64,000 nt of DNA, taken from Vibrio coralliirubri (GTDB lineage: Bacteria; Pseudomonadota; Gammaproteobacteria; Enterobacterales; Vibrionaceae). A program made the position numbers and the translations under genes. The stretch covers positions 372,001 through 436,000 of the forward strand of contig NZ_AP025470.1 of assembly GCF_024347375.1 (NCBI RefSeq), given 5' to 3'. How positions within the stretch are numbered: position 1 is the stretch's first letter; each line of letters starts with the position of its first letter. Of the stretch, positions 1 through 10,147 are shown piece by piece. A model generated the notes under the pieces. The model did not search any database. It saw only the letters and a list, made by a program, of their open reading frames with translations, and was not told where the DNA came from.

Positions 1-507
1 TTGAAAGACAATAATCAGCTCTTGCTTCTCTTTGCCTTCAACTTTAAAACGAACCTTTTCACTCAATTCGTAGAGGTTGCAGTCACTACTGTCAATCACA
101 ATGCTGGCGTGCTCAGCGAGAGGTGTCAGGAGTGTCTTTTCTAAATCAATCGCTTGCTCAAGAGAGAGCTTTTCTTGGCCGATCGATAAAGGGTGAATTC
201 TGCGTGTTTCGCTGTAGCGCTTGAGTAACGTCTGCTTGCTCGCATCTAGGAATAAGACGTTCACATCGATATTAGTGGCAGAGTCTAGCTGTTCTAGCAT
301 CTCTGTGACTAACTGAGGCTCTTTCGGTAGGTTACGGATATCAATGCTAACGGCGACGTTTTGATTGATCTCACGTACTGATTCGACGAAGTCGTTGAGC
401 AGGTTTACTGGAAGGTTATCGACACAGTAGTACCCCAAGTCTTCAAGGACTCGCAGCGCAACACTCTTACCGGCCCCCGATTGGCCACTAACAACGATTA
501 ATCGCAT
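1..507 (-). CDS. rapZ: RapZ RNase adapter / nucleotide-binding protein, N-terminal part (runs off left edge)
   Basis: The reverse-strand reading frame opens at the ATG at 507 with [15 protein letters not shown], a Walker A (P-loop) motif, and stays open to the window edge. About 169 codons are visible of a family usually near 285 residues, so the C-terminal RNA-binding half is missing here. RapZ (YhbJ) is a cytoplasmic adapter that in enterobacteria directs RNase E to the GlmZ small RNA and so controls glucosamine-6-phosphate synthase. It starts 4 bases after ptsN, in the usual rpoN-hpf-ptsN-rapZ order. The identity is secure from the N-terminus and the context; the RNA-decay role is inferred from E. 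coli. Confidence 0.95.
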   Translation of the reverse strand, partial: MRLIVVSGQSGAGKSVALRVLEDLGYYCVDNLPVNLLNDFVESVREINQNVAVSIDIRNLPKEPQLVTEMLEQLDSATNIDVNVLFLDASKQTLLKRYSETRRIHPLSIGQEKLSLEQAIDLEKTLLTPLAEHASIVIDSSDCNLYELSEKVRFKVEGKEKQELIIVFQ

Positions 508-511
508 GTTA

Positions 512-970
512 TTACTCGCAAGTTGGCACTTGAATCATGATGTCGTAAAGCTCTTGATCGCTTTGAGCATTACGCAGCTGTTTAAGAGTCTGCTTGTCGT
601 TGAGTCGCTCTGCCATACAAGAAAGGGTTTTTAGATGCTCCTTGCACTGTTCACTGGGAACAAGCAGGGCAAATAGTAGGTCGACAGGACGATTATCAAT
701 CGCATCAAATTCGATGGGATCTTGGCATTGCAGTAATACAGCAATCGCTTTATCACTGACATTCATACGAGCGTGAGGAATAGCAATGCCATTACCAATA
801 CCTGTACTGCCCATTTTTTCACGGCTCAACATGCACTCAAACAGTTCTGTTGAATCTTGACCACAGCTTTCTGCTGCGATCTGACTGATGAGCTCAAGGG
901 CTCTTTTTTTGCTTGTGCATTGGACTGCACTTTTGGTGCAGTCCAATGAAAGTACTTCGCTTAATTGCAT
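512..970 (-). CDS. ptsN: Nitrogen phosphotransferase system EIIA component PtsN
   Basis: This 152-residue cytoplasmic protein is an EIIA-Ntr, a regulatory phosphocarrier that takes phosphate from NPr and signals to potassium transport, sigma-54-linked and envelope functions. The phosphorylated histidine is visible at His66 in the motif GIAIPHAR. The length is normal for the family. It sits 1 base after hpf and 4 bases before rapZ, so it is probably translated from the rpoN operon message. No PTS permease lies beside it, as expected for the nitrogen branch. Confidence 0.96.
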   Translation of the reverse strand: MQLSEVLSLDCTKSAVQCTSKKRALELISQIAAESCGQDSTELFECMLSREKMGSTGIGNGIAIPHARMNVSDKAIAVLLQCQDPIEFDAIDNRPVDLLFALLVPSEQCKEHLKTLSCMAERLNDKQTLKQLRNAQSDQELYDIMIQVPTCE

Positions 971-971
971 G

Positions 972-1259
972 TTAGTGACTACTTAGCTTTTCTTTGTGCT
1001 TGTTGAGTTGGCGGACGAGTTTATCAACCAATGAATCAATCGCGGCATACATGCTTTCATCTGTTGCTGTAGCATGGATTTCCCCCTGATTTATATGCAG
1101 GGTAGCTTCTGCGATTTGATTGATTTTCTCAACTTTTAAAACAACCTGAACGCTATTGATATGATCAAAGAAGCGCTCAAGTTTGTCGAATTTGGTGTGA
1201 ACATAGTCTTGCATTGAATCGGTAAGATCAACGTGATGGCCTTGAATATTGATTTGCAT
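972..1259 (-). CDS. hpf: Ribosome hibernation promoting factor, short form
   Basis: This 95-residue protein matches the short HPF/YfiA family, starting MQINIQGHHVDLTDSMQDYV with the typical beta-alpha-beta-beta-beta-alpha layout and a basic C-terminus (KHKEKL). Short HPF binds the 30S decoding region and, with RMF, promotes inactive 100S ribosome dimers in stationary phase. It lies 62 bases downstream of rpoN and directly upstream of ptsN, the standard arrangement in gammaproteobacteria. There is no long C-terminal extension, so this is not the long dimerising HPF of other phyla. Confidence 0.95.
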   Translation of the reverse strand: MQINIQGHHVDLTDSMQDYVHTKFDKLERFFDHINSVQVVLKVEKINQIAEATLHINQGEIHATATDESMYAAIDSLVDKLVRQLNKHKEKLSSH

Positions 1260-1321
1260 AGACTTTCCTTTTCAGTTGGTTGCCTGATTATAGTTGCTAA
1301 GTAACTAGCGACTAAATGAGC

Positions 1322-2782
1322 TTATAGCAGGCGTTTACGCTGACTCGATGGGGCAATGCCCAGAGACTCACGGTATTTCGCTATGGTACGTCTAGCTACC
1401 TGAATTCCTTGGTCAGCCAGTAAAGCAGCAATCTTACTATCACTTAGAGGCTTCGCGGTGTTTTCCGCTGCGACAAGCTTCTTAATGAGTGCGCGAATTG
1501 CTGTAGATGAACATTCACCGCCATTGTCAGTGCTGACATGGCTTGAGAAAAAGTATTTGAGTTCGAAGATGCCACGTGGTGTATGCATGAATTTTTGAGT
1601 CGTCACACGAGAGATCGTGGATTCGTGCATATCAACAGCTAACGCAACATCATTAAGAACCATTGGCTTCATCGCTTCTTCGCCATGTTCGAAGAAATCA
1701 CGCTGATGTTCAACAATGCATCGCGCAACTTTGAGTAGCGTCTCATTTCGGCTCTCTAGGCTTTTAATTAGCCACTTTGCTTCTTGCAAATTTGAGCGGA
1801 TGTATTGATTGTCGGCGCTGTTGCCTTTACTGCCCAGATCAGCGTACTGCTGATTCACTTTCAACTTAGGAACGCTATCAGGGTTAATGGTCACTAACCA
1901 TTTGCCAAGGTCTTTGAAGACAGATACATCCGGAACCACATACTCAGTTTCATCCGGGGTAATCTTACTGCCAGGGCGAGGGTCCAGCTGTTGAATAAGC
2001 TGCAAAACTTCACGTAGTTCTGCTTCTTTCAACTTGGTCTCTTTGATAACCAGTTTGTAATCGCGGTTGCCGAGTTGGTCGATATGGCTAGTAAGTACTA
2101 ACTTAGCTTCGTTGAGCCAAGGCGTATCTTGGGGGAAGGTTGCCAGTTGCAGTAACAAGCAATCTTGCAGATTGACTGAACCAACACCTAGCGGGTCAAA
2201 CTGCTGAATTCGTTTACGTACGGCTTCAATTTCATCAAGCTCGATCTCTTCATTGTCGAAGTTTTCAAGGATGTCTTCACAAGTTACAGTGAGGTAGCCA
2301 TGGTCATCGATAGCATCTATTAATGCAAAAGCGATGCTTCGGTCAGTGTCAGTGAATGGTGTTAAGTCGAGTTGCCAAAGTAGGTAATCGTGCAGGCTTT
2401 GAGTCGTTTCGCCTTGATAAACCGGCATGTCGTCATCAATCGCAATACCCGTATTACCGGTGTTTGCGCTGTAGACGTCTTCCCAAGTTGTGTCGATTTC
2501 TAGTTCGTTGCCAATCTCTGATTTTTCGATTAAGTCTGAGCTATCAGGTAAGTCTTGCTCTGTGGCTTCAACTGCTTCTTTTTCGTCACTGCTAGGTTTT
2601 TCTTCCGATGTTGGCGTATCTTCATTGCCTTCTTCGACATCGAGTAGTGGGTTAGATTCAAGTGCTTCTTGAATCTCTTGTTGCAAATCTAAAGTAGACA
2701 ATTGCAACAAACGAATCGCTTGCTGCAATTGAGGAGTCATTGCTAACTGTTGGCCTAGCTTAAGTTGTAATGAGGGTTTCAT
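1322..2782 (-). CDS. rpoN: RNA polymerase sigma-54 factor RpoN
   Basis: This 486-residue protein begins with the glutamine- and leucine-rich region I ([20 protein letters not shown]) that binds enhancer-binding ATPases. An acidic region II follows (about residues 45-120, rich in E, D and S), then the core-binding domain, a helix-turn-helix (around [17 protein letters not shown]) and the C-terminal RpoN box ([14 protein letters not shown]). In vibrios sigma-54 governs nitrogen assimilation, flagellar genes and quorum-sensing outputs. It is 54 bases downstream of lptB. The length and all three regions are normal. Confidence 0.98.
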   Translation of the reverse strand: MKPSLQLKLGQQLAMTPQLQQAIRLLQLSTLDLQQEIQEALESNPLLDVEEGNEDTPTSEEKPSSDEKEAVEATEQDLPDSSDLIEKSEIGNELEIDTTWEDVYSANTGNTGIAIDDDMPVYQGETTQSLHDYLLWQLDLTPFTDTDRSIAFALIDAIDDHGYLTVTCEDILENFDNEEIELDEIEAVRKRIQQFDPLGVGSVNLQDCLLLQLATFPQDTPWLNEAKLVLTSHIDQLGNRDYKLVIKETKLKEAELREVLQLIQQLDPRPGSKITPDETEYVVPDVSVFKDLGKWLVTINPDSVPKLKVNQQYADLGSKGNSADNQYIRSNLQEAKWLIKSLESRNETLLKVARCIVEHQRDFFEHGEEAMKPMVLNDVALAVDMHESTISRVTTQKFMHTPRGIFELKYFFSSHVSTDNGGECSSTAIRALIKKLVAAENTAKPLSDSKIAALLADQGIQVARRTIAKYRESLGIAPSSQRKRLL

Positions 2783-2836
2783 TCAGTGTGACTTACCTAG
2801 TTATTATTCTTAGAACTCTCGATACTCTCTATATAA

Positions 2837-3562
2837 TCATAGACGGAATTGTTCGCCTAGATAAACTTGTTTAACTTGTTCGTTATTGAGAACATCTTCA
2901 GGAGTACCCTCAGCGATCAGGTGTCCTTGGCTTACGATGTAAGCTTTTTCACACACGTCTAATGTTTCACGAACGTTGTGGTCGGTAATCAAAACGCCCA
3001 AGCCGCGATCGCGCAGGTGAACAATGATTTTTTTGATATCGATTACTGAGATCGGGTCAACACCGGCGAATGGTTCATCCAATAGAATGAACTGCGGGTT
3101 TGCTGCGAGTGCACGAGCAATCTCAACACGACGACGCTCACCACCCGACAGAGCCATACCATTACTGGTGCGGATATGTTGGATGTGGAACTCTTCTAGC
3201 AGGTCTTCCAGCTTATCTTGGCGTTGCTCGTTGGTCATTTCATCACGGGTTTGTAAAACCGCCATGATGTTGTTCTCTACAGACAACTTACGGAAAATCG
3301 ATGCTTCTTGAGGCAGGTAACCGATACCAAGACGAGAACGGCTGTGCATTGGCAAGATACTGATGTCTCGGTCATCAATGCTGATGGTACCTTCATCACG
3401 CGCAACTAGACCAACAATCATATAGAAAGACGTGGTTTTACCGGCACCGTTAGGTCCAAGCAGACCGACGATCTGGCCTGACTCTACCTGTAAGCTTACA
3501 TCGGTCACAACCTTACGTTTACTGTAGGTTTTCGCTAGGTTTTTTGCTTTAAGAACAGCCAT
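2837..3562 (-). CDS. lptB: LPS export ABC transporter ATPase LptB
   Basis: This 241-residue cytoplasmic ATPase powers LPS extraction from the inner membrane together with LptF and LptG, which are encoded at 26442-28616. Walker A is GPNGAGKTT (residues 36-44), the signature is LSGGERRR, Walker B is [12 protein letters not shown], and the H-loop is TDHNV. These features identify the LptB clade of ABC proteins. The gene is 2 bases downstream of lptA, so the two are translated together. The start codon follows from the family alignment. Confidence 0.98.
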   Translation of the reverse strand: MAVLKAKNLAKTYSKRKVVTDVSLQVESGQIVGLLGPNGAGKTTSFYMIVGLVARDEGTISIDDRDISILPMHSRSRLGIGYLPQEASIFRKLSVENNIMAVLQTRDEMTNEQRQDKLEDLLEEFHIQHIRTSNGMALSGGERRRVEIARALAANPQFILLDEPFAGVDPISVIDIKKIIVHLRDRGLGVLITDHNVRETLDVCEKAYIVSQGHLIAEGTPEDVLNNEQVKQVYLGEQFRL

Positions 3563-3564
3563 CG

Positions 3565-4059
3565 TTACTTATTCACTTCCGTTGGTTGTAAAACCGTTGA
3601 CACTCGTTTGTTTTCACCACTGTCAGCGACTAATTTCTGAGAACCGATCTGGTAAGTGATCTTAGAGCCGCGAATGATGCTGCCATCTTGAGATAGCATC
3701 GCATTTTTGGTCATGATCAGTCGGTCGGCAATAAGCTGGTAATGTAGGTCATCAGCTTCACCGTAGAGTGTCTTACCGTCGTCAGTAAGCTGAGAGAAGG
3801 TTGCTGGCTTACCGAAGCCTTGAATCTCTTCAATCTCACCATTTACGGCGTTACGAGTAACAATAACCTTATCGGCATTGATATTGATGCTGCCTTGTTT
3901 AAGGTTCACATCACCAAGGAAAGTCACTTGGTTACTTTTCATATCCAATTGCTGGCTGTCTGAGTCAATGTAGACAGGTTGCTCGCTATCCGAAGACAGA
4001 GCATAGACATTAGGTGCCGCAAGGGTCAAAGCGAATAAACTAAGGTGTAAGAGTTTCAT
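3565..4059 (-). CDS. lptA: Periplasmic LPS transport bridge protein LptA
   Basis: LptA forms the periplasmic filament that carries LPS from LptC to the outer-membrane LptD/LptE complex. I place the start at 4059 ([20 protein letters not shown]), which gives a clean signal peptide ending near Ala-Leu-Ser. An upstream in-frame start at 4092 would add 11 residues and spoil the signal sequence. The mature part is an OstA-type beta-jellyroll ([19 protein letters not shown]). The start overlaps the end of lptC by 20 bases, indicating translational coupling. Confidence 0.95.
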   Translation of the reverse strand: MKLLHLSLFALTLAAPNVYALSSDSEQPVYIDSDSQQLDMKSNQVTFLGDVNLKQGSININADKVIVTRNAVNGEIEEIQGFGKPATFSQLTDDGKTLYGEADDLHYQLIADRLIMTKNAMLSQDGSIIRGSKITYQIGSQKLVADSGENKRVSTVLQPTEVNK

Positions 4060-4603
4060 ATCTACCTTGAACAGAATTAAAGAGGGTCGCATTGTTGGTA
4101 CCGAAGTTACCTTTCATTGCTTGTCCCTCAGTTTCAAAAAATGTACCGATCATATGGACCGGAGTATCTGAATAAAAATCTCGGCTAGGCAGCTCAACAA
4201 CCATTTTATCAGTGGTCATTGTATCGAAGCTGGCTTCTGGCAACAGGTTCTTTGCCACAACGTTGTCATAAAAAGTGACAACTTGATTCTTATCCATAAT
4301 CGCGCGATCAGCGGTGACTTGCCATTCAATCGTGTGCCCTTCACGGAATACCGAAAGAACCGGGTTTTGAAAGTGCGTATCGCCAACCACTGAGTAGTGT
4401 TCTAAATACGTCGATTCAACCTGATAGCTGCGAATACCGCTTTCGTCGTAGCTAATGTTGTTCAGGCTTTTGCCACTAAACGCGGGAAGCTCCAAATTGG
4501 GAGCCACTTGTATTGTTGATGTTTGCTCTTTGTCGTACAGGTAATAGGTCGACCAAGAGGCAATAAATATGAGTATTAAATAGATAATACGAGTAAAACT
4601 CAT
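4040..4603 (-). CDS. lptC: LPS export protein LptC, inner-membrane anchored
   Basis: This 187-residue protein has an N-terminal membrane anchor (about residues 5-22, IIYLILIFIASWSTYYLY) followed by a periplasmic OstA-like fold. LptC receives LPS from the LptBFG extractor and hands it to LptA. The family is weakly conserved in sequence, so the assignment rests on fold, length and position between kdsC and lptA. It overlaps the end of kdsC by 4 bases and lptA by 20 bases. Confidence 0.93.
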   Translation of the reverse strand: MSFTRIIYLILIFIASWSTYYLYDKEQTSTIQVAPNLELPAFSGKSLNNISYDESGIRSYQVESTYLEHYSVVGDTHFQNPVLSVFREGHTIEWQVTADRAIMDKNQVVTFYDNVVAKNLLPEASFDTMTTDKMVVELPSRDFYSDTPVHMIGTFFETEGQAMKGNFGTNNATLFNSVQGRYETLTP

Positions 4604-5157
4604 ATGCTTAAACCTTTATGCACGTCGAGTTCATTTCTTGCTTGTAAAATCAGGTCGCACACTTCACGTACCGCGCCATGTCCACCGTTAATGGTTGTCA
4701 CGTAGTTTGCACGCTTTGCAAGTAGCGGGTGCCCATCTGCCACACAGACCTTCAAGCCAACTTTTTCCATTACAGGCCAGTCAATCAGATCGTCTCCGAT
4801 GTAACCTGTATTTTCAGGGTTTACAGAAAGCTTATCGCAAATATCTTGGTATGCCTTAACTTTATCGTCTTGACCTTGATAAATTAGCTTAATGCCTAGA
4901 GCGGTCATACGATTCTCAACAATTTGAGATTTGCGACCCGTGATGATCGCGATTTCAATGCCAGCGTTCATCAGTGATTTTATGCCGTAACCGTCTCGAG
5001 TGTGGAAGGTTTTCAGCTCTTCACCGTTGTTGCCCATGTAGATACGACCATCAGAGAAGACACCATCGACATCGCAAATTAGCAGTTTGATCTCTTTTGC
5101 GATTGTAAATACATCTGAGTTAACAGTGCCGTATAGAGTTTCGACTGTCTGTGTCAT
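4600..5157 (-). CDS. kdsC: 3-deoxy-D-manno-octulosonate 8-phosphate phosphatase KdsC
   Basis: KdsC hydrolyses KDO-8-phosphate to KDO, the first sugar of the LPS inner core. This 185-residue protein is an HAD-family phosphatase. The nucleophile motif DVDGVFSD has the two aspartates at residues 29 and 31, motif II is IITGRKS, and motif III/IV is YIGDDLIDWPVM. It belongs to the capless tetrameric C0 type. The start codon overlaps the kdsD stop by one base. Confidence 0.97.
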   Translation of the reverse strand: MTQTVETLYGTVNSDVFTIAKEIKLLICDVDGVFSDGRIYMGNNGEELKTFHTRDGYGIKSLMNAGIEIAIITGRKSQIVENRMTALGIKLIYQGQDDKVKAYQDICDKLSVNPENTGYIGDDLIDWPVMEKVGLKVCVADGHPLLAKRANYVTTINGGHGAVREVCDLILQARNELDVHKGLSI

Positions 5158-6128
5158 TACATTACTCCTGCTTTCAGTAAGTCATGCATGTTTAACGCTC
5201 CGACTAATTTACCTTCTTGGCATAACATCAGGCCATTGATGCTCTTCGCTTGCATCAAGTTTAAGCCCTCAACTGCGAGCATGTTTGGCTCGGCTACGGT
5301 CGGGTTTAGCGTCATCACATCACCGATCTGCGTGTTATGGATATCAACGCGTTTGTCTAAGATACGGCGTAAATCACCATCGGTAAAAATACCGGCCATT
5401 TGGCCATCTTCACCAACGATGGCTGTCATGCCTAAGCCTTTCTGCGAAATCTCTAATAGAGCGTCTCGAACTAGCGCATCCGGTGCCACAACAGGCAGTG
5501 CGTCACCTGTGTGCATGATGTCGTCCAGTTTCAACAGCAGTTGACGACCTAAAGCGCCACCTGGATGAGACAATGCAAAGTCTTGAGCGGTAAAGCCTCG
5601 AGCCTGCAAAAGTGCAACGGCTAATGCATCCCCCATGACCAAAGTCGCCGTGGTACTGGTTGTTGGTGCTAAGCCCAGTGGACAAGCTTCTTCTGGTACT
5701 GAAATTTGTAAATGGATATCAGACAAGGTTGCCATGTTCGAGGCCGGCTTACCTGTCATGCTGATGATCTTTATGTTCAGACGCTTTAATACCGGGAATA
5801 GGCTGAGGATTTCCCCCGATTCGCCTGAGTTGGATATTGCAATCACAATATCACCAGGTTCGATCATGCCTAGATCGCCATGCGCTGCTTCACCTGGGTG
5901 TACAAAGAAAGCCGATGTCCCGGTACTTGCCAATGTGGCTGCGATTTTGTTGCCAATGTGGCCTGATTTACCCATGCCCATCACAACGACTTTGCCTTTG
6001 TTATTCAGGATAAGGTCGCAAGCTTTACAAAAATCATCATTAAAATATTGGTCTAATTGAGTGAGACCTGCAACTTCGGTTTCCAAAACTTGTTTTGCAA
6101 CGCTGCGGTAATCAAATGGCTGAGACAT
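5157..6128 (-). CDS. kdsD: Arabinose-5-phosphate isomerase KdsD
   Basis: KdsD converts ribulose-5-phosphate to arabinose-5-phosphate, the first committed step toward KDO. An N-terminal SIS domain (GMGKSGHIGNKIAATLASTG, then AISNSGESGEIL) is followed by two CBS domains (VVAPDALVRDAL and TLNPTVAEPNML). I choose ATG 6128 (MSQPFDYRSV) because a TTGGAG ribosome-binding sequence sits at good spacing; the longer frame begins with TTG inside that site. The product is 323 residues, normal for the family. It overlaps kdsC by one base. Confidence 0.97.
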   Translation of the reverse strand: MSQPFDYRSVAKQVLETEVAGLTQLDQYFNDDFCKACDLILNNKGKVVVMGMGKSGHIGNKIAATLASTGTSAFFVHPGEAAHGDLGMIEPGDIVIAISNSGESGEILSLFPVLKRLNIKIISMTGKPASNMATLSDIHLQISVPEEACPLGLAPTTSTTATLVMGDALAVALLQARGFTAQDFALSHPGGALGRQLLLKLDDIMHTGDALPVVAPDALVRDALLEISQKGLGMTAIVGEDGQMAGIFTDGDLRRILDKRVDIHNTQIGDVMTLNPTVAEPNMLAVEGLNLMQAKSINGLMLCQEGKLVGALNMHDLLKAGVM

Positions 6129-6162
6129 CAAATACTCCAAGTACGGGAAGTTAAATCAACAA

Positions 6163-7128
6163 TTAAGCCGACATGTTCATTAGTAGGTAAGCTTGGTAGG
6201 CCACGAACGTCACAATTAACACGCCGCCTTCAATACGATTCACACTACGAGATTTTCCTAGTGCCATCACAACAAGTAGTAGCGATACGCCTAGCATTAC
6301 CCAGAAGTCACGACCCATAGCGAACTCGCTCAAGATCGAAGGGTTCAGGATGCCCGGGATACCCATAACAGCAAGGATGTTGAATACGTTTGAACCAATG
6401 ATATTACCTACAGCCATATCATCTTCACCCTTCATAACGCCGGCTAGTGATGCTGCAAGCTCAGGCAAGCTAGTGCCTACGGCTATGATGGTTAGGCCAA
6501 TGACAAGGTCGCTCATGCCGAAGTATTTCGCGATGATTACGGCATTATCAACCAGCATATCAGCAGCTAAAGGCAGGATGATCAGACCAATCACGACCCA
6601 CATTGCAGCTTTAGGGTTACTTACGCCCTCTGGGATTTCTGATTCTTGCTCGTCAAGGAAGGCATCACCGTTCTTCTTCTCACTGCGGCTGATTTGCAGC
6701 ATGGCAAATAAGAAAGCGGCGAAAAGAACAAACAACAACACGCCTTCATAGAAACCTAAATGGTTATCCCAAAGCAGTGCGCCAGCTAATAAAGTGACAC
6801 CAATCATTAATGGTAGTTCACGGCGAATCACGCCAGAGCTAATCGATAGCGGCTTGATTAGAGCGGTAATACCTAAAATCAGCGCAATGTTGGCGATGTT
6901 TGAGCCTAATACGTTACCGACAGCAGTATCTGTTTTGCCATCAAGGGCTGCTGTCGCAGAAACCATCATTTCAGGAGCCGAAGACCCCATTGCTAAGATC
7001 GTCATACCGATAACTAGTGGTGAGATACCGAAGTTGCGAGCAAGAGCAGCGGCGCCGTAAACCAGCTTATCTGCACTCCACACCAAAAAACCTAGACCGA
7101 TAATAAGAAACGCAATCGCTTCAAGCAT
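6163..7128 (-). CDS. yrbG: Calcium/sodium antiporter, YrbG (CaCA) family
   Basis: This 321-residue inner-membrane protein contains the duplicated Na_Ca_ex domain. Each half carries an alpha-repeat motif, MGSSAPEMMVSATAALDGK near residue 50 and VGTSLPELAASLAGVMKGEDD near residue 215, within about ten predicted membrane segments. The acidic loop between halves (about residues 150-165) is typical. It heads the kdsD-kdsC-lptCAB cluster, as yrbG does in E. coli. The ions moved have not been shown for this protein, so calcium/sodium exchange is inferred from the family. Confidence 0.94.
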   Translation of the reverse strand: MLEAIAFLIIGLGFLVWSADKLVYGAAALARNFGISPLVIGMTILAMGSSAPEMMVSATAALDGKTDTAVGNVLGSNIANIALILGITALIKPLSISSGVIRRELPLMIGVTLLAGALLWDNHLGFYEGVLLFVLFAAFLFAMLQISRSEKKNGDAFLDEQESEIPEGVSNPKAAMWVVIGLIILPLAADMLVDNAVIIAKYFGMSDLVIGLTIIAVGTSLPELAASLAGVMKGEDDMAVGNIIGSNVFNILAVMGIPGILNPSILSEFAMGRDFWVMLGVSLLLVVMALGKSRSVNRIEGGVLIVTFVAYQAYLLMNMSA

Positions 7129-7394
7129 GATGATTCCTAAAAAAATTAATAAAAAACGGAGAATTAACCGCTAATTTTGACCTGTTGCTAGATAAAAGGG
7201 AAGTCACTCGGCAAATTAATTACCAGTTAGCAGGCAAGAAAGAGAGCTCAATAGATAATTTTCTAATACTTTCAAATCCCTGCATAGATTCCTGTTTAAT
7301 ATGAATTAATTGAACAGTGCTTTTAATTCTAAAGTAGACTCATTATTATTGCAGCCATAATTGGCGTTTTTTAAAGCAAGGAAACAACAAAAAT
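7129..7394. promoter_or_regulatory. Divergent intergenic region between yrbG/kds/lpt and mla operons
   Basis: This AT-rich 266-base gap separates two outward-facing envelope operons, so it must hold the promoters for both. I see candidate AT-rich elements but none clean enough to place. A sigma-E-type promoter would be plausible for LPS and mla genes but is not proven by inspection. The mlaF start has a purine-rich AAGGAAACAA sequence just upstream. Confidence 0.5.
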
Positions 7395-8189
7395 ATGTTG
7401 AACACTGAGCTTGTGAAAGTTAATAACCTCAGCTTCTCACGCGGTGATCGCGTTATCTTTGATGACATCAGTTTAGAGGTGCCTCAAGGCAAGATAACCG
7501 CAATCATGGGGCCGTCTGGGATCGGCAAAACGACTTTACTGCGTTTGATCGGTGGGCAACTGCCGCCAGATAAAGGCGAAATTTGGTTTGATGGCGACAA
7601 CATCCCTGCATTATCACGTCGAAAGCTGTATCAAGCACGTAAGAAAATGAGCATGCTATTTCAATCGGGTGCGCTTTTTACGGATCTCAATGTCTTTGAT
7701 AATGTGGCGTTTCCACTGCGAGAGCACACTGAACTTAATGAAAAATTCATTCGTACCATCGTATTACTTAAGCTTGAAGCGGTAGGATTACGAGGGGCAG
7801 CGCAATTAATGCCGAGTGAGTTGTCTGGCGGTATGGCGAGGAGAGCTGCGTTGGCTCGTGCAATCGCACTGGATCCAGAACTTATCATGTACGATGAGCC
7901 GTTTGTTGGCCAAGATCCCATCACTATGGGCGTATTGGTTGAATTGATACGAAATCTCAATCAAGCCTTGGGCTTAACCTCGATTGTTGTTTCTCACGAT
8001 GTGCCAGAGGTGATGAGTATTGCTGATTGGGTTTACCTCATGGCAGATAGCAAGATCATTGCTGCTGGGTCCCCTGACGAGTTGTACAACAATAGCGATC
8101 CGAGAGTGCAGCAATTCTTGCAAGGCGAAGCCGATGGCCCAGTACCATTTAGATTCCCAGCAAAGAGCTTAGAAAAGGATTTGTTTTAA
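7395..8189 (+). CDS. mlaF: Phospholipid transport ABC ATPase MlaF
   Basis: This 264-residue ATPase is part of the MlaFEDB inner-membrane complex that moves mislocalised phospholipids between the outer-membrane lipoprotein MlaA, periplasmic MlaC and the inner membrane. It has Walker [10 protein letters not shown] (about residue 40), signature LSGGMARR, Walker [14 protein letters not shown] and switch region VSHDVPE. It leads the operon mlaFEDCB-ibaG-murA, and mlaE follows after a single base. Confidence 0.97.
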   Translation: MLNTELVKVNNLSFSRGDRVIFDDISLEVPQGKITAIMGPSGIGKTTLLRLIGGQLPPDKGEIWFDGDNIPALSRRKLYQARKKMSMLFQSGALFTDLNVFDNVAFPLREHTELNEKFIRTIVLLKLEAVGLRGAAQLMPSELSGGMARRAALARAIALDPELIMYDEPFVGQDPITMGVLVELIRNLNQALGLTSIVVSHDVPEVMSIADWVYLMADSKIIAAGSPDELYNNSDPRVQQFLQGEADGPVPFRFPAKSLEKDLF

Positions 8190-8190
8190 T

Positions 8191-8970
8191 ATGATTGTTA
8201 AAACTATTGCGGGTGTCGGTAAGCGTACACTTGCGATCTGTGAGTCATTTGGTCGAGCAAGCCTGATGTTATTTGGGGCTTTGTTTGGCATCCCGCGACT
8301 AAAAAACTTCCCTTTATTAGTAAAACAACTTTATAGCGTTGGCGTTCAGTCATTGGCTATTATTTTAGTTTCGGGTCTGTTTATCGGCATGGTGCTGAGC
8401 CTACAGGGCTATGTCGTGTTAATTGACTACGGCGCTGAGGGTAACCTTGGCCAAATGGTCGCACTTTCACTCTTACGTGAGTTGGGGCCAGTGGTGACTG
8501 CGTTATTATTTGCAGGTCGAGCCGGTTCAGCACTCACGGCAGAGATTGGTTTAATGAAGGCAACAGAGCAGATCTCAAGCCTTGAGATGATGGCCGTTGA
8601 CCCTCTTAAACGCATTATTGCACCACGTCTTTGGGCCGGGCTTATCTCAATGCCATTGCTTGCTATGATCTTTATGGCGGTAGGCATTTGGGGCGGCCAA
8701 CTGGTTGGTGTTGATTGGAAAGGCATTGATCACGGCAGTTTCTGGTCTGCGATGCAGTCTTCAGTAGAGCTTGGCCGAGATATTGGTAACAGCATGATCA
8801 AATGTATGGTCTTCGCTATCACCGTAACTTGGATCGCACTTTTCAATGGTTATGACGCAGTACCGACTTCAGAAGGTATTAGTCAGGCAACCACACGCAC
8901 TGTAGTGCACTCTTCTCTAGCGGTACTAGGGCTAGATTTTGTTCTTACCGCATTGATGTTTGGGAATTAA
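8191..8970 (+). CDS. mlaE: Phospholipid transport permease MlaE
   Basis: This 259-residue protein has the MlaE/YrbE permease fold with about five membrane helices. The family signature [27 protein letters not shown] (shown in part: [16 protein letters not shown]) is followed by [13 protein letters not shown], the cytoplasmic coupling helix that contacts MlaF. The length is normal. It is one base after mlaF and two bases before mlaD, so expression is coupled. Confidence 0.97.
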   Translation: MIVKTIAGVGKRTLAICESFGRASLMLFGALFGIPRLKNFPLLVKQLYSVGVQSLAIILVSGLFIGMVLSLQGYVVLIDYGAEGNLGQMVALSLLRELGPVVTALLFAGRAGSALTAEIGLMKATEQISSLEMMAVDPLKRIIAPRLWAGLISMPLLAMIFMAVGIWGGQLVGVDWKGIDHGSFWSAMQSSVELGRDIGNSMIKCMVFAITVTWIALFNGYDAVPTSEGISQATTRTVVHSSLAVLGLDFVLTALMFGN

Positions 8971-8972
8971 TC

Positions 8973-9464
8973 ATGCAACAAACTCGAAAATTAGAATTAT
9001 GGGTCGGCACCTTTGTTATTGCCGGAATTTGCGCAATCTTAATCATGATCTTTCAAGTCGCTGACGTAAAAGGCATAGGCTCGAACCATACTTACAATCT
9101 AAAAGCGACCTTTGACAACATTGGCAGCCTAAAAGTTCGTTCTCCAGTGAAGGTGGGGGGCGTTGTTGTTGGTCGAGTTAAAAGCATTGAGCTTGATACC
9201 GAGAGCTACCTTCCTGTCGTTGAACTGTCTATTGACGGGAAATACTCACAATTTCCAGATACCTCTAGTGCTCAAATTTTAACATCTGGCTTAATTGGTG
9301 AGCAGTACATTAGTCTGGTTCCAGGCTTCATTTTTGATGATGAAGAGATGTTGGTCGATGGTGATTCAATTGAAGACACCAAGTCAGCATTAGTACTAGA
9401 AGATTTGATTGGCCAAGTGCTGTATAGCGTTGGTGGTTCTAATGACAGCGAAGCTAAGGAATAA
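8973..9464 (+). CDS. mlaD: Phospholipid-binding MCE-domain protein MlaD
   Basis: This 163-residue protein is anchored by one N-terminal helix (LWVGTFVIAGICAILIMIF, about residues 9-27) and carries a single periplasmic MCE domain (YNLKATFDNIGSLKVRSPVK). MlaD forms a hexameric ring over MlaE, giving lipids a hydrophobic channel. A short acidic C-terminal tail follows the MCE domain. It lies 2 bases after mlaE and 2 bases before mlaC. Confidence 0.97.
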   Translation: MQQTRKLELWVGTFVIAGICAILIMIFQVADVKGIGSNHTYNLKATFDNIGSLKVRSPVKVGGVVVGRVKSIELDTESYLPVVELSIDGKYSQFPDTSSAQILTSGLIGEQYISLVPGFIFDDEEMLVDGDSIEDTKSALVLEDLIGQVLYSVGGSNDSEAKE

Positions 9465-9466
9465 AG

Positions 9467-10147
9467 ATGATGTTGAAAACTATTAGTCATTTAAAAACTA
9501 TTGGTTACTTGAAATCAATGTTTATGGCGGCAATGGCGTTGCTTATTTCTACCCAAGCCTTTGCTGCAGAATCGATTGACCGTACTCAGCCTTACCTGAT
9601 GATGACTCAAGTTGCCGAAGTGGCATTTGAGCGTTTGAAGAGTGAACAAGACAACATCCACCAAGACCCAGAGTTATTGAAGGTCATCGTGGAAGAAGAG
9701 TTGATGCCTTATGTGAATGCACAATATGCAGCTCTTAAGTTACTTGGACCAAACTTGAAAGGCGCAGATAGAAAAGACGTGGGCGTGTTTATCGATTCAT
9801 TCCGTAAATACCTGGTTTCTTCTTATGCCCAAGTGCTGACTCAATACACGGATCAGACGATTGAATTTGGTCCAGAACCAAAAATCAAAGCGGATAGCCG
9901 TATTACCAGTATCAAGGTTGATATCATCGATACGCCGCGACCAAACATTAAGCTTGAATTTAAGCTTCGCAAAGACAAGAAATCTGGCGAGTGGAAAGCA
10001 TTTGATATGGTTGCCGAAGGTATTAGCCTGTTGTCGAGCAAGCAATCGGAGTGGAATACTAAGATTCGTCAAGAAGGCATCTTACAAGTTGCTGACGAAC
10101 TAGAGAAATTAGCCGCACAACCGATTCGTTTTGAGAGTAACAAATAA
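9467..10147 (+). CDS. mlaC: Periplasmic phospholipid-binding protein MlaC
   Basis: This 226-residue protein shuttles phospholipids across the periplasm between MlaA and MlaD. It has a signal peptide with a long positively charged n-region and cleavage near AFA-AES (about residue 34). The mature domain is the MlaC/Ttg2D family (DRTQPYLMMTQVAEVAFERL). The ATG at 9467 gives an unusually long n-region. The internal ATG in FMAAMALLISTQAFA would give a more ordinary signal sequence and could be the real start. The stop overlaps the mlaB start by one base. Confidence 0.93.
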   Translation: MMLKTISHLKTIGYLKSMFMAAMALLISTQAFAAESIDRTQPYLMMTQVAEVAFERLKSEQDNIHQDPELLKVIVEEELMPYVNAQYAALKLLGPNLKGADRKDVGVFIDSFRKYLVSSYAQVLTQYTDQTIEFGPEPKIKADSRITSIKVDIIDTPRPNIKLEFKLRKDKKSGEWKAFDMVAEGISLLSSKQSEWNTKIRQEGILQVADELEKLAAQPIRFESNK